A stretch of DNA of 64,000 nucleotides from an uncultured Peptoniphilaceae bacterium (GTDB lineage: Bacteria; Bacillota; Clostridia; Tissierellales; Peptoniphilaceae). The position numbers and the translations under genes were made by a program. The stretch covers positions 62,001 to 126,000 of the forward strand of contig CALTTP010000001.1 in the NCBI GenBank assembly GCA_943912255.1. Direction: 5' to 3'. Of this stretch, positions 34,526 to 42,132 are shown piece by piece. The notes beneath the pieces were generated by a model, which ran no database searches, was not told where the DNA came from, and was given only the letters and a program-made list of their open reading frames with translations. Numbering within the stretch: the stretch's first letter is position 1; the number at the start of each line of letters is the position of its first letter.

Positions 34526-34954
34526 ATGAAAAGCTATAATGTAAAAGCTAAGGACATACAAAGAAAATGGTATGTTGTTGATGCTACAGACAAAGTTCTT
34601 GGAAGATTTGCAAGTGAAATTGCAGCTATTCTAAGAGGAAAAAACAAGCCTACTTTCACTCCTAACCTTGACACCGGTGACTATGTTATAGTCATTAACG
34701 CTGACAAGATTAGAGTAACAGGAAACAAGAATAAGAAGAAAATTTATAAGAAACATACTGGATACCCTGGTGGTCTTAGAACAGTTACTTTTGATGAACT
34801 AATTGAAAGAAAACCAGAAAGAGCTATTGAATTAGCTGTTAAAGGTATGTTACCAAAGAACAAATTAGGTAGAGCTATGTACAAGAAATTGAAGGTTTAC
34901 GCTGGAGAAAATCATGGACATGAAGCTCAAAGACCTGAAACTTTGGACATTTAG
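34526..34954 (+). CDS. rplM: Ribosomal protein L13
   Basis: A 142-residue 50S subunit protein. Core signatures are KWYVVDATDKVLGRFASEIA, NLDTGDYVIVINADKI, KKHTGYPGGLR and GMLPKNKLGRAMYKKLKVYAG. ATG 34526 is chosen because the homology begins at MKSYNVKAKDIQRKWY and AGGAAGG precedes it; an in-frame ATG at 34490 has no site and lies in the leader. It is cotranscribed with rpsI in the usual bacterial order. Confidence 0.96.
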   Translation: MKSYNVKAKDIQRKWYVVDATDKVLGRFASEIAAILRGKNKPTFTPNLDTGDYVIVINADKIRVTGNKNKKKIYKKHTGYPGGLRTVTFDELIERKPERAIELAVKGMLPKNKLGRAMYKKLKVYAGENHGHEAQRPETLDI

Positions 34955-34970
34955 GATAGGAGGGAAATAG

Positions 34971-35363
34971 ATGGCTGATGTACAATATTTAGGAACCGGA
35001 AGAAGAAAAACCTCCGTTGCTAGAGTTAGATTGGTTCCAGGTAACGGAAAATTTATCGTTAACAAAAAACCTATAGATGAATACTTTAACTATGAGACAT
35101 TAAAAGTTATCGCTAGAGAACCTCTTTCATTAACTGAAAACCTAGAAGGTTATGACGTTTATGTAAATGTTAAAGGTGGCGGTTACACAGGACAAGCAGG
35201 AGCTATTCGTCATGGAATTGCAAGAGCTCTTCTTCAAGTTGATGAAGAACTTAGACCTACTTTAAAAAGAGCAGGATTCCTTACTAGAGACCCTAGAAAG
35301 GTTGAACGTAAAAAATACGGTAGAAAGAAAGCTCGTAAGAGTCCACAATTCTCAAAGAGATAA
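34971..35363 (+). CDS. rpsI: Ribosomal protein S9
   Basis: A 130-residue 30S subunit protein whose C-terminal tail reaches the P-site tRNA. The sequence has GTGRRKTSVARVRLVPG, NVKGGGYTGQAGAIRHGIARAL and the basic tail RKKARKSPQFSKR with the terminal Lys-Arg. It follows rplM by 16 bases with its own GGAGGG site and ends at a terminator. Confidence 0.97.
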   Translation: MADVQYLGTGRRKTSVARVRLVPGNGKFIVNKKPIDEYFNYETLKVIAREPLSLTENLEGYDVYVNVKGGGYTGQAGAIRHGIARALLQVDEELRPTLKRAGFLTRDPRKVERKKYGRKKARKSPQFSKR

Positions 35364-35372
35364 GATTATATC

Positions 35373-35402
35373 AAAGCCTTGGATTTTTCCTGGGCTTTTT
35401 TG
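35373..35402 (+). terminator. Terminator of rplM-rpsI
   Basis: A 10-bp stem with one mismatch (35373-35382 with 35390-35399) and a T-rich tail TTTTTTG. It lies just after the rpsI stop. Confidence 0.75.
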
Positions 35403-35424
35403 TTGCGTTTTTTCAGTGCAGTAA

Positions 35425-35539
35425 AAAAAGACAGGAAAAGAGGGTGTGACGGGGTTAGCATCACACCCTCTCGAAAGGGTATAGTGTATTGAAGTAACAC
35501 TTGTACATGATTCGATATTAATAGGATAGTTTTAATATC
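35425..35539 (-). ncRNA. Candidate minus-strand small RNA between rpsI and gpsA
   Basis: On the minus strand TTGAAA (35574-35569), a 17-base spacer and TATGAT (35551-35546) form a promoter. The transcript, about 115 nt, would carry three hairpins. The first pairs GATATTA with TAATATC, the second is the GTACAAGTGT...ACACTATAC stem, and the third is a perfect 10-bp stem (35470-35461 with 35449-35440) with a C-rich loop (CTAACCCCG) and a T-rich tail ending in TTTTTTTA. A 62-codon frame overlaps it but runs through the terminator and has no ribosome binding site. On the + strand the hairpin has no T tract. Confidence 0.45.
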
Positions 35540-35545
35540 TATTAA

Positions 35546-35574
35546 ATCATACAATAGAATTTGAAATTTTTCAA
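35546..35574 (-). promoter_or_regulatory. Promoter of the candidate minus-strand small RNA
   Basis: TTGAAA and TATGAT with a 17-base spacer on the minus strand. No protein-coding gene with a ribosome binding site lies within the transcript it would drive. Confidence 0.5.
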
Positions 35575-35716
35575 GTCTTTTATTAAAATTTATTGAATTT
35601 TATTTAGAATCTGCTAAAATTCTCTTTAATTCCTGAAATAATTCTAATATATGGTAGAATTGTTATGTGGAATTTGAACTATCAAGAATTTATTTCTTGG
35701 TTTATATGGAGGAAAG

Positions 35717-36685
35717 ATGAATATTACAGTTATTGGCTGTGGGAGATGGGGATCTTTTATAGCTTGGTATTTAAATAGTATTGGAAAAGATGTAGCTCTC
35801 TATGGTAGAGAGAATTCTTCTAACTTTAAAAGGTTTAAAGAGACTGGGGAGAACGACTATATCAAGATTCCAGAAAGTTTGAAATTGTCTAGTGATTTAA
35901 ATGTAGTAAAAAATTCACAGATAGTGGTTATATCTGTGGGAGCTCAGAATTTTCGAGGTCTTTTAAAGGAACTGAAGGATTTAGAAATAAAAGATAAGAA
36001 GATCGTCCTTTGCATGAAAGGAATTGAAATAGACAGTAAAAAGAGACTTAGTCAAGTAGCTAAGGAGATTTTGGACCCTTCCAATAAAGTGGCAGTGTGG
36101 ATTGGACCTGGGCATGTGCAAGAATTTTATCGAGGCGTTCCAAATTGTATGGTAATTGACTCTGAGGAGGAGGAACTTAAAAAGTACTTGGTGGATGAGT
36201 TTTCCTCTTCTTTAATTCGTTTTTACTATGGCACGGACTTAATTGGAAATGAGCTAGGAGCAGCGACAAAGAATGTTATTGGCATTGCCGCTGGAGCTTT
36301 AGACGGTCTGGGTCTTAGTTCATTGAAGGGTGCATTAATGAGTAGGGGAACTAGAGAGGTTTCAAGACTAATTGAGGCCATGGGAGGTAACCCTTTTTCC
36401 GCTTATGGACTATGTCACCTAGGGGACTATGAAGCTACGGTTTTTTCTGAGTTTTCCCATAATAGAAAATTTGGAGAGTCTTTGGTTAAAAATGAAAAGT
36501 TTAAAAGTCTAGCAGAGGGTTACTATACTGTAAAGGCGATTATTGGTCTTAAGGAAGATTATAAGGTTGATATGCCTATAACCCAAGCTGTTTACAACGT
36601 ATGCTACGAGAGTAAAGATCCTAGACATGAGTTGGAAAGTTTGTTTTTAAGATCTTTAAAAGATGAATTTACACAGGAGAGATAA
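35717..36685 (+). CDS. gpsA: Glycerol-3-phosphate dehydrogenase, NAD(P)+
   Basis: Reduces dihydroxyacetone phosphate to sn-glycerol 3-phosphate for phospholipid synthesis. The 322-residue product has the nucleotide-binding turn VIGCGRWGSFIAWYL at the N terminus, the IGPGHVQEF loop, and the catalytic lysine region GAATKNVIGIAAGALDGLGL. The length is normal, although the N-terminal domain is somewhat divergent. It is followed one base later by an ATP-grasp cell-wall ligase gene, an unusual partner, so the two are cotranscribed. Confidence 0.88.
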   Translation: MNITVIGCGRWGSFIAWYLNSIGKDVALYGRENSSNFKRFKETGENDYIKIPESLKLSSDLNVVKNSQIVVISVGAQNFRGLLKELKDLEIKDKKIVLCMKGIEIDSKKRLSQVAKEILDPSNKVAVWIGPGHVQEFYRGVPNCMVIDSEEEELKKYLVDEFSSSLIRFYYGTDLIGNELGAATKNVIGIAAGALDGLGLSSLKGALMSRGTREVSRLIEAMGGNPFSAYGLCHLGDYEATVFSEFSHNRKFGESLVKNEKFKSLAEGYYTVKAIIGLKEDYKVDMPITQAVYNVCYESKDPRHELESLFLRSLKDEFTQER

Positions 36686-36686
36686 G

Positions 36687-37898
36687 ATGAAAGAAAAATT
36701 TTTACCTATTATTTTGGGAACGGATATAAATTCCTATGGAGTGGCAAGGTCTTTTCATGAGGCCTATGGTATAAAGTCCATTGCTTTAGGGATGAAACAT
36801 TTACCTTTTACAGCAGATTCTGATATTGTGGATGTAATCACTTTTGATAATTTTGATGATAATGAGGTCTTTAAAAGGGAGATGGAAAAGTTTGGAAAAG
36901 AGAGAAAAGATGAAACTTTGCTCTTGATTTCCTGTTCCGATGGTTATACTTCTCTTGTAACTGAAAATGAGGAAATGCTTAAAAACTATTATAAGTTCAA
37001 CTATATTCCTAAGGATTTACAAAGAAAGCTGGAGAATAAAAAAGATTTTTATGAAATCTGTGAAGAGTACCACCTGAACTACCCAGATACCTATATTATT
37101 TCAAAGGAAAATGTAGATAATTATCATATTCCCTTTGATTATCCAGTAGCGGTGAAGGCCAATGATAGTATTGAGTTTTTAAATCTAAAATTTCCTGGAA
37201 AGAAAAAGGCTTATAAGGCAAATAATGAAAATGAATTAAATCAGATTATTCAAGATGTATATAGAGCAGGCTATACAGGGGAGATGATTGTTCAGGACTT
37301 TATTCCTGGAGACCATTCTACCATGGGAGTCTTAAATGCCTATGTAAATACCAAAGGGGAAGTTAAAATGATGTGCTTTGGTAAATGTCTATTAGATGAA
37401 TGTCTACCTGAGGGGATTGGAAACTACAATGCACTGGTTACAGAAGATAATCCAGAACTCTATGAAATGGTAAAGAATTTTCTAGAAAAAATCGACTATA
37501 GGGGATTTGCCAACTTCGACTTTAAATACGATAGGAGAGATGGTAAACATAAGGTTTTCGAAATAAATATTAGACAGGGTAGGTCCAGCTATTATATGAC
37601 TGCTGGAGGATGCAATTTTGTTACATTTTTAGTTGACGATTTGATTTATAATGAAGATAAACCCCTTTACACCCATACAAGGGAAGGACTATGGCTGTAT
37701 GTAGATCCCTTTGTACTTAAAAACTATTGTAATAAAGAGGATTTACCAAGGGCGAAAAGGCTTCTTAAAAAGGGATTTAAGTTTACCCAGTGGTATGAAA
37801 AAGATAGGAATTTTAAAAGATTTTTAAATTATTGGAGGAGAAGGCTAGCTACAATAAAGTACTATCCAAAGTTCCAACCGGAAAGAGAAGAAATATAA
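36687..37898 (+). CDS. ATP-grasp ligase, D-aspartate ligase (Aslfm)-like
   Basis: A 403-residue ATP-grasp protein closely resembling Enterococcus D-aspartate ligase, which adds D-Asp to the Lys side chain of peptidoglycan precursors to build the cross-bridge. Shared segments are the N-terminal PIILGTDINSYGVARSFHEAYG, MIVQDFIPGDHSTMGVLNAYV, GFANFDFKYDRRDGKH and the metal-site FEINIRQGRSSYY. Peptoniphilaceae use D-Asp or D-Glu bridges depending on genus, so the amino acid is not assigned. ATG 36687 follows AGGAGA (36675-36680) at good spacing. It is coupled to gpsA and ends at opposing terminators. Confidence 0.8.
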   Translation: MKEKFLPIILGTDINSYGVARSFHEAYGIKSIALGMKHLPFTADSDIVDVITFDNFDDNEVFKREMEKFGKERKDETLLLISCSDGYTSLVTENEEMLKNYYKFNYIPKDLQRKLENKKDFYEICEEYHLNYPDTYIISKENVDNYHIPFDYPVAVKANDSIEFLNLKFPGKKKAYKANNENELNQIIQDVYRAGYTGEMIVQDFIPGDHSTMGVLNAYVNTKGEVKMMCFGKCLLDECLPEGIGNYNALVTEDNPELYEMVKNFLEKIDYRGFANFDFKYDRRDGKHKVFEINIRQGRSSYYMTAGGCNFVTFLVDDLIYNEDKPLYTHTREGLWLYVDPFVLKNYCNKEDLPRAKRLLKKGFKFTQWYEKDRNFKRFLNYWRRRLATIKYYPKFQPEREEI

Positions 37899-37904
37899 AT
37901 AACT

Positions 37905-37931
37905 AAAAAAGCAGGTGCTACTAGCACCTAC
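37905..37931 (-). terminator. Terminator for the ABC exporter operon
   Basis: On the minus strand AGGTGCT (37929-37923) pairs with AGCACCT (37919-37913) over a 3-base loop and runs into six Ts (37910-37905). Confidence 0.65.
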
Positions 37932-37946
37932 TCAAATAAAGTCTTT

Positions 37947-37971
37947 AGAGCACTCAATGGGGTGCTCTTTT
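37947..37971 (+). terminator. Terminator for gpsA and the ligase gene
   Basis: AGAGCACTC (37947-37955) pairs with GGGTGCTCT (37960-37968), one G-U pair, loop AATG, followed by TTTC. It shares the AGCACTC core with other gene-end hairpins in the window. Confidence 0.65.
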
Positions 37972-38796
37972 CTATCCATATAATTCTTTGTATCTATCCT
38001 CAGTGGAGCGTAAATATTTTTCTACTGCCAATACTTTTCCATTTTTAGAATGTACTTCTTTTATGGCTTTATCCAAATCTCCTTCCACAATCAAATAGTC
38101 TTCATTTTGTTTCTTATAATCTAAGGCTATGTCGGTTCTAAGTTTATAGTAATTTACAGAGAAGGAAAGTAGATTTTCCCTTTGAATCTTACCATTTACC
38201 AAAAATAGGATTTCATTTGTAGTTTTATCCACTTCTGACAGGGTGTGAGATGATAGAATTACAAGTTTTTCCTTGGATTTCAAATAATTCAAATATTCTC
38301 TTAGAAGAATTATAGAGCTGGGGTCAAGGCCTGTTACCGGCTCGTCCATAACGTAAACATCGTAATATCCTATAAAGAAATAGGTAAGAAGTAGTTTTTG
38401 CCTCATTCCTAAGGAATAGGTTGAAACCTTTTTCTTCATAAAATTTCCAACTCCAAAAATTTCTAAGGCTTCTTTAAATTCCCTATCAGACACCTTTTTT
38501 AAACTCTTTGCCAGTTCCAAATGGTCCAGCCCAGTAAGATTGTCATAGAGCATATTCAAATTTCTTGCGTAGGACAGTTTTTGAAACACCTTAAAATCAG
38601 AAGGGTCCATATTGCATATTCTTACATTTCCCGAATCCTTTTTTACAAAGTTTGCCATTATATCCATTAGGGTGGTCTTTCCCGTTCCGTTGGGGCCAAC
38701 TAGGGCATAGATATGGGGAGTATCCAAGTGAAGAGTTAAATCATTTAAAACTGTCTTTTCACCATAACTCTTATTTAAATTGTCTATTTTAATCAT
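37972..38796 (-). CDS. ABC transporter ATPase
   Basis: A 274-residue nucleotide-binding subunit of an ABC-2-type exporter. Walker A is GPNGTGKTTLMD, the signature is TYSLGMRQKLLL, Walker B is VYVMDEPVTGLDP and the switch His is in ILSSHTLSEVD. About 60 residues after the core are variable and probably contact the permease. It overlaps the permease stop/start by four bases, so the two are made together. The substrate is probably the small secreted protein encoded first in the operon, or a related toxic compound; this is inference. Confidence 0.88.
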   Translation of the reverse strand: MIKIDNLNKSYGEKTVLNDLTLHLDTPHIYALVGPNGTGKTTLMDIMANFVKKDSGNVRICNMDPSDFKVFQKLSYARNLNMLYDNLTGLDHLELAKSLKKVSDREFKEALEIFGVGNFMKKKVSTYSLGMRQKLLLTYFFIGYYDVYVMDEPVTGLDPSSIILLREYLNYLKSKEKLVILSSHTLSEVDKTTNEILFLVNGKIQRENLLSFSVNYYKLRTDIALDYKKQNEDYLIVEGDLDKAIKEVHSKNGKVLAVEKYLRSTEDRYKELYG

Positions 38797-41165
38797 AATT
38801 TCCTCCTGTTAAAAACGCTTATTCCAACTATGAAGAATATAATACTTTCAACTAGCATCACGATTGTACCAGTGTAAAAATTGATTTTACTTGCGTTGTT
38901 TACAAAGTTCATACCGCCATTTGCCACGAGCATAGGGTCAAAGTAGGTAAAGGGATTTAAAAGGGCAAATTCCCCTAGAAATCCTTTATTAGCTATATAA
39001 ATCCCCACAATGGTGAGAACTACCCCTAGGATATGGGAATTTTTATATCCGGATGAAGAAAGCATAAAAATAAAAGTCGTTACAGTTATGCTAAAAAGTA
39101 AGCTGATCAAAATCACCTTAGGTAAAATGCTAAGTGCAGAGACATTAACACCACTATAGCTATTGGCATCAGGAATAGGTTTATAGTTAATAACTGGGTA
39201 CAAGACTTCTCCAGTACCACCTTTTATAACACCCATAGCACCGAGGATTAAATAGGACAAGAGAATTATACCAATGGTCAATACTAGACTTTTTATAAGT
39301 TTAGTCAAGTAAATCTCTCTTTTGGATTTTCCCGATGCAAATAATAGGGCTGGTTTACCCTTTCCTAAATCATCACAGATTTTTATGGACAACACAAAGG
39401 GGATTAATACAACTAGTAGTGTAAAGAAGCCCAAACTATTTGCCTTGATAAATTCGCCGATTAAACCCTTTGCTTCAAAGGTACCTTCTCTTAAATTATT
39501 CAAATATAGACTTATAGGTTCACTATAAGAATATAGATTATTAGAGTCCCCAGTAGCGCTTAGAGATTCATCAGGCTTTATATTATGGGTTAAAAAGTAC
39601 CTTATTCTGTCGATGTTGTAGTTTTGATAAGTTTCCATATTTGTATCATCGATTCCAATTACATCACCTTGGATATTGTATTTAAGATAATTCTTTAAAT
39701 AGGTCTTAGGGTCTTTCTCTTTATCAAGATAACTTTGTTTTAAGTTCTCCAAGAGTTCAAGGGTTTTTTCTGGGTTATTTAGCATATTCTTTTGTTCTAT
39801 ATCTATATATTTATCTCTAACATTTTCTTGGGCCATTATAAGATTGTCTAAAGTTTGAATGGATTCTTCTCTAATACTATTAGGATTGGTATTAAAGGAA
39901 AAAGTAATTAGAATACATAATCCAACAAGGACAATCCCCATTAATCGAAGTAGATAACTTCTCTTTAATTTAACCCATTCTAACGCCTTAAGACTATCCA
40001 CCTTCTCTGAAGTAAATTCCCTACTGCTATTGAACTTTGGTTCCCTTTTGTGTCTAAATAAAAAATTAAGATAAAAAAGGAAGAGACACAAAGTTATAAG
40101 TAGAATAAGATTTATAGGTCTGTTAAGAATCCTAAGAGTGTTAAAGGTGAAATATAACTCTAAATTTATTAACTTCTTTTCTAGAAAGATTATTGACAAA
40201 GCTATTAGAGTTATTAAAGATGAAGCCCAGGTAAAGTTCAAATGTCTTCTAAAGAGCCTATACAACAGGTACATTAATAAGAAAGTTAGAGTACTAAGGA
40301 GTAATAGCTGTAAAAAGACCATGAAGTAACTGCCATGATAAAGTCCAAAGTTGGAGTCGGGACTGTCCGTACTGAAAAAACTTCCTCTTAAAACAGGTAT
40401 ACTTAGAATTTCTCTCAAGCTTCCTAAGGGATTTCCTCTGATAATTGAAAGTGCCAATGTACCTAGAGAAAATGACAAGACTGTAATTGCTGGTATCAAA
40501 GCAATCCAAAGGAACTCTATTAAACTCTCTTTTGGATATTTGTAGGATGCCTCATCCACTTTAAATTCTTGATGATTCATCTCTGTGGAAAGAATTGCAA
40601 TAATCAACATAATTAATATAAAAACTGGGCTAAATATTAAACTCCAAGTGCTTTCGTATAAGCCTAAAAAAGTCTCCCTAGTAGGTTTAATATGGATATT
40701 ATGATCTCTATGGTATTTGTATACCATCATAAAGTCGTAGATAGGATTGTTTTTATCTGAGAAGTATGTATGAAAAAATCTATCATCCAATTTACCTTGG
40801 AAGGATTTTTCCATAACTTTTAATTCTTCATAGCTACTAAAGACCTTGTCCATGGACTCATAGTAATTATCATCAACTTTAGAGAGAATTTCGCCATAGA
40901 GAAGCTCTAGGTCGAAATAAAGTTTTGTTGCCTTTTCCGTGTAAAGGTCAAATTCTTTTTTTAGCTTTTCATCGGAAATATCTTTTGCCATAGCTCTGCC
41001 ACCGGTTATATGATAAGGTAGCTTTTCAAGGGAATCTTCTAAAAATTTAATGGACTTTATGGTGGTTTCCTTTTGGTTTATAAGATATCCTATGGACAAT
41101 AGGGCAAGGAATAGGCAAATATAGATCCAGATTTTGTTTTTGTAGATTTTTTTAAACGAAAACAT
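38793..41165 (-). CDS. Double-length ABC-2-type permease
   Basis: A 790-residue membrane protein with about 12 helices arranged as two similar halves. Each half starts with one helix (residues ~12-28 and ~405-425), then a large extracytoplasmic loop of 120-150 charged residues, then five helices. This is two ABC-2 permease units fused into one chain, so a single protein plus two ATPase copies could form the transporter. The segment SKREIYLTKLIKSLVLTIGIILLSY near the C-terminal half is typical of ABC-2 permeases. It lies between the secreted-protein gene (45 bases upstream) and the ATPase. Confidence 0.75.
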   Translation of the reverse strand: MFSFKKIYKNKIWIYICLFLALLSIGYLINQKETTIKSIKFLEDSLEKLPYHITGGRAMAKDISDEKLKKEFDLYTEKATKLYFDLELLYGEILSKVDDNYYESMDKVFSSYEELKVMEKSFQGKLDDRFFHTYFSDKNNPIYDFMMVYKYHRDHNIHIKPTRETFLGLYESTWSLIFSPVFILIMLIIAILSTEMNHQEFKVDEASYKYPKESLIEFLWIALIPAITVLSFSLGTLALSIIRGNPLGSLREILSIPVLRGSFFSTDSPDSNFGLYHGSYFMVFLQLLLLSTLTFLLMYLLYRLFRRHLNFTWASSLITLIALSIIFLEKKLINLELYFTFNTLRILNRPINLILLITLCLFLFYLNFLFRHKREPKFNSSREFTSEKVDSLKALEWVKLKRSYLLRLMGIVLVGLCILITFSFNTNPNSIREESIQTLDNLIMAQENVRDKYIDIEQKNMLNNPEKTLELLENLKQSYLDKEKDPKTYLKNYLKYNIQGDVIGIDDTNMETYQNYNIDRIRYFLTHNIKPDESLSATGDSNNLYSYSEPISLYLNNLREGTFEAKGLIGEFIKANSLGFFTLLVVLIPFVLSIKICDDLGKGKPALLFASGKSKREIYLTKLIKSLVLTIGIILLSYLILGAMGVIKGGTGEVLYPVINYKPIPDANSYSGVNVSALSILPKVILISLLFSITVTTFIFMLSSSGYKNSHILGVVLTIVGIYIANKGFLGEFALLNPFTYFDPMLVANGGMNFVNNASKINFYTGTIVMLVESIIFFIVGISVFNRRKL

Positions 41166-41210
41166 AATAACTCCTAATAAAAAATTTAGAAATTGAGGGG
41201 AGAATTTTAT

Positions 41211-41537
41211 CTATCTTCCACCAGGGCCTATTCCGCCACCTGAAGACTTATGAACGTTTCCGGAAAAACTCCAATAGATATAATCGCCTTCTACATAAGA
41301 ATATCTAGAAGCTCTTTTTAAATAACCTGTAAATCCGTTTGAATTATAAGGTATTTGAGAAGGAACCCTAGTTCCTCGTTTAAATTTCCTTGTTACGCTT
41401 ACATATTTTATTTCTACAGCGCTTATACTGCCTCTATCAATATTTGTGGAACCGTAAGAAGTACTAGCAACAGGTAAGCTTGTTAAAAGCAATAATGTCG
41501 ATAATGCTACAAACGATTTCTTCAAAGGTTTATACAT
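41211..41537 (-). CDS. Small secreted protein (signal peptide, Gly-rich tail)
   Basis: A 108-residue protein with a Sec signal peptide (KK, then LSTLLLLTSLPVAS, cleavage near residues 25-30). The mature part of about 80 residues contains PSQIPYNSNGFTGYLKRASRY and YIYWSFSGNVHKS, a beta-rich motif seen in other Firmicutes surface proteins, and ends SSGGGIGPGGR. It is basic and lacks cysteines. GGAGG precedes the ATG. It is first in an operon with a double permease and an ATPase, an arrangement like that of bacteriocin systems such as lactococcin 972. The function is not known. Confidence 0.6.
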   Translation of the reverse strand: MYKPLKKSFVALSTLLLLTSLPVASTSYGSTNIDRGSISAVEIKYVSVTRKFKRGTRVPSQIPYNSNGFTGYLKRASRYSYVEGDYIYWSFSGNVHKSSGGGIGPGGR

Positions 41538-41587
41538 GCTATCCTCCTATATTTAAATATCTTTATCTCCCTCAATATCTTAAAAAA

Positions 41588-41616
41588 ATATTACCATATA
41601 AAAATAAAAAAATCAA
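41588..41616 (-). promoter_or_regulatory. Promoter of the secreted-protein/ABC operon
   Basis: On the minus strand TTGATT (41616-41611), a 17-base spacer and TAATAT (41593-41588), with a TGG just before the -10 (extended -10). It lies about 50 bases before the ATG. Confidence 0.6.
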
Positions 41617-41707
41617 ACAATTTTTTAAAGAACCAATGAAAACTAGCATCAAACTTTATTTAGGGGAAATTGAAGTGCAATAATCTCAAAAAAATCATCT
41701 TAAAGTG

Positions 41708-41736
41708 TTGACACATGGATAATTGTTTCTTATAAT
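41708..41736 (+). promoter_or_regulatory. Perfect-consensus promoter of the ylxM-ffh operon
   Basis: TTGACA (41708-41713), a 17-base spacer and TATAAT (41731-41736), both hexamers perfect. It should drive high constitutive expression of ylxM-ffh-rpsP-khpA-rimM-trmD-rplS. Confidence 0.9.
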
Positions 41737-41778
41737 ATTAAAGGTCAAGGAATTAGCTTGACAGACAAGAGGTTATAA

Positions 41779-42132
41779 ATGGAAAAATTAGTCGAGGTAG
41801 GAATATTATTTGACTACTATGGGGATTTGCTTTCCACTAAGCAAAGGTCCATGGTGGACAAGTACTATAATGAGGATCTATCTTTAAATGAAATTGGAGA
41901 TATTTACGGAATTTCTAAACAGGCTGTTTCTGAGAATATAAAGAGAGCTGAAAAGAGATTGTATGCTTTTGAAAAGAAGCTAAATCTTATGAAGAGATCG
42001 GAAAGGACTTTGGAATTATTGAAAATAATAAAATCGGATTTAGGATCTTGTTCAAATTTGGAAAGTGATTGTGTCCAAGGGATTTTTAGAAAGATAGACG
42101 AATTTATCAAGGAGGATATGGGAGAGTTATGA
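41779..42132 (+). CDS. ylxM: YlxM, sigma-like HTH protein of the SRP pathway
   Basis: A 117-residue protein with a sigma70 region 4-like helix-turn-helix: LLSTKQRSMVDKYYNEDLSLNEIGDIYGISKQAVSENIKRA spread over residues 17-57. YlxM always sits before ffh in Gram-positives and stimulates the SRP GTPases in streptococci. The C-terminal half is charged and helical. It overlaps ffh by four bases, so the two are coupled. Confidence 0.9.
   Translation: MEKLVEVGILFDYYGDLLSTKQRSMVDKYYNEDLSLNEIGDIYGISKQAVSENIKRAEKRLYAFEKKLNLMKRSERTLELLKIIKSDLGSCSNLESDCVQGIFRKIDEFIKEDMGEL

Noticed and set aside
35366..35554. 62-codon minus-strand frame
   Set aside because: It spans the promoter start and the minus-strand terminator hairpin, has no ribosome binding site and no protein-like composition.
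40138..40545. Short frames on both strands inside the large permease gene
   Set aside because: Shadows of the 790-residue permease, with no ribosome binding site and low-complexity translations.
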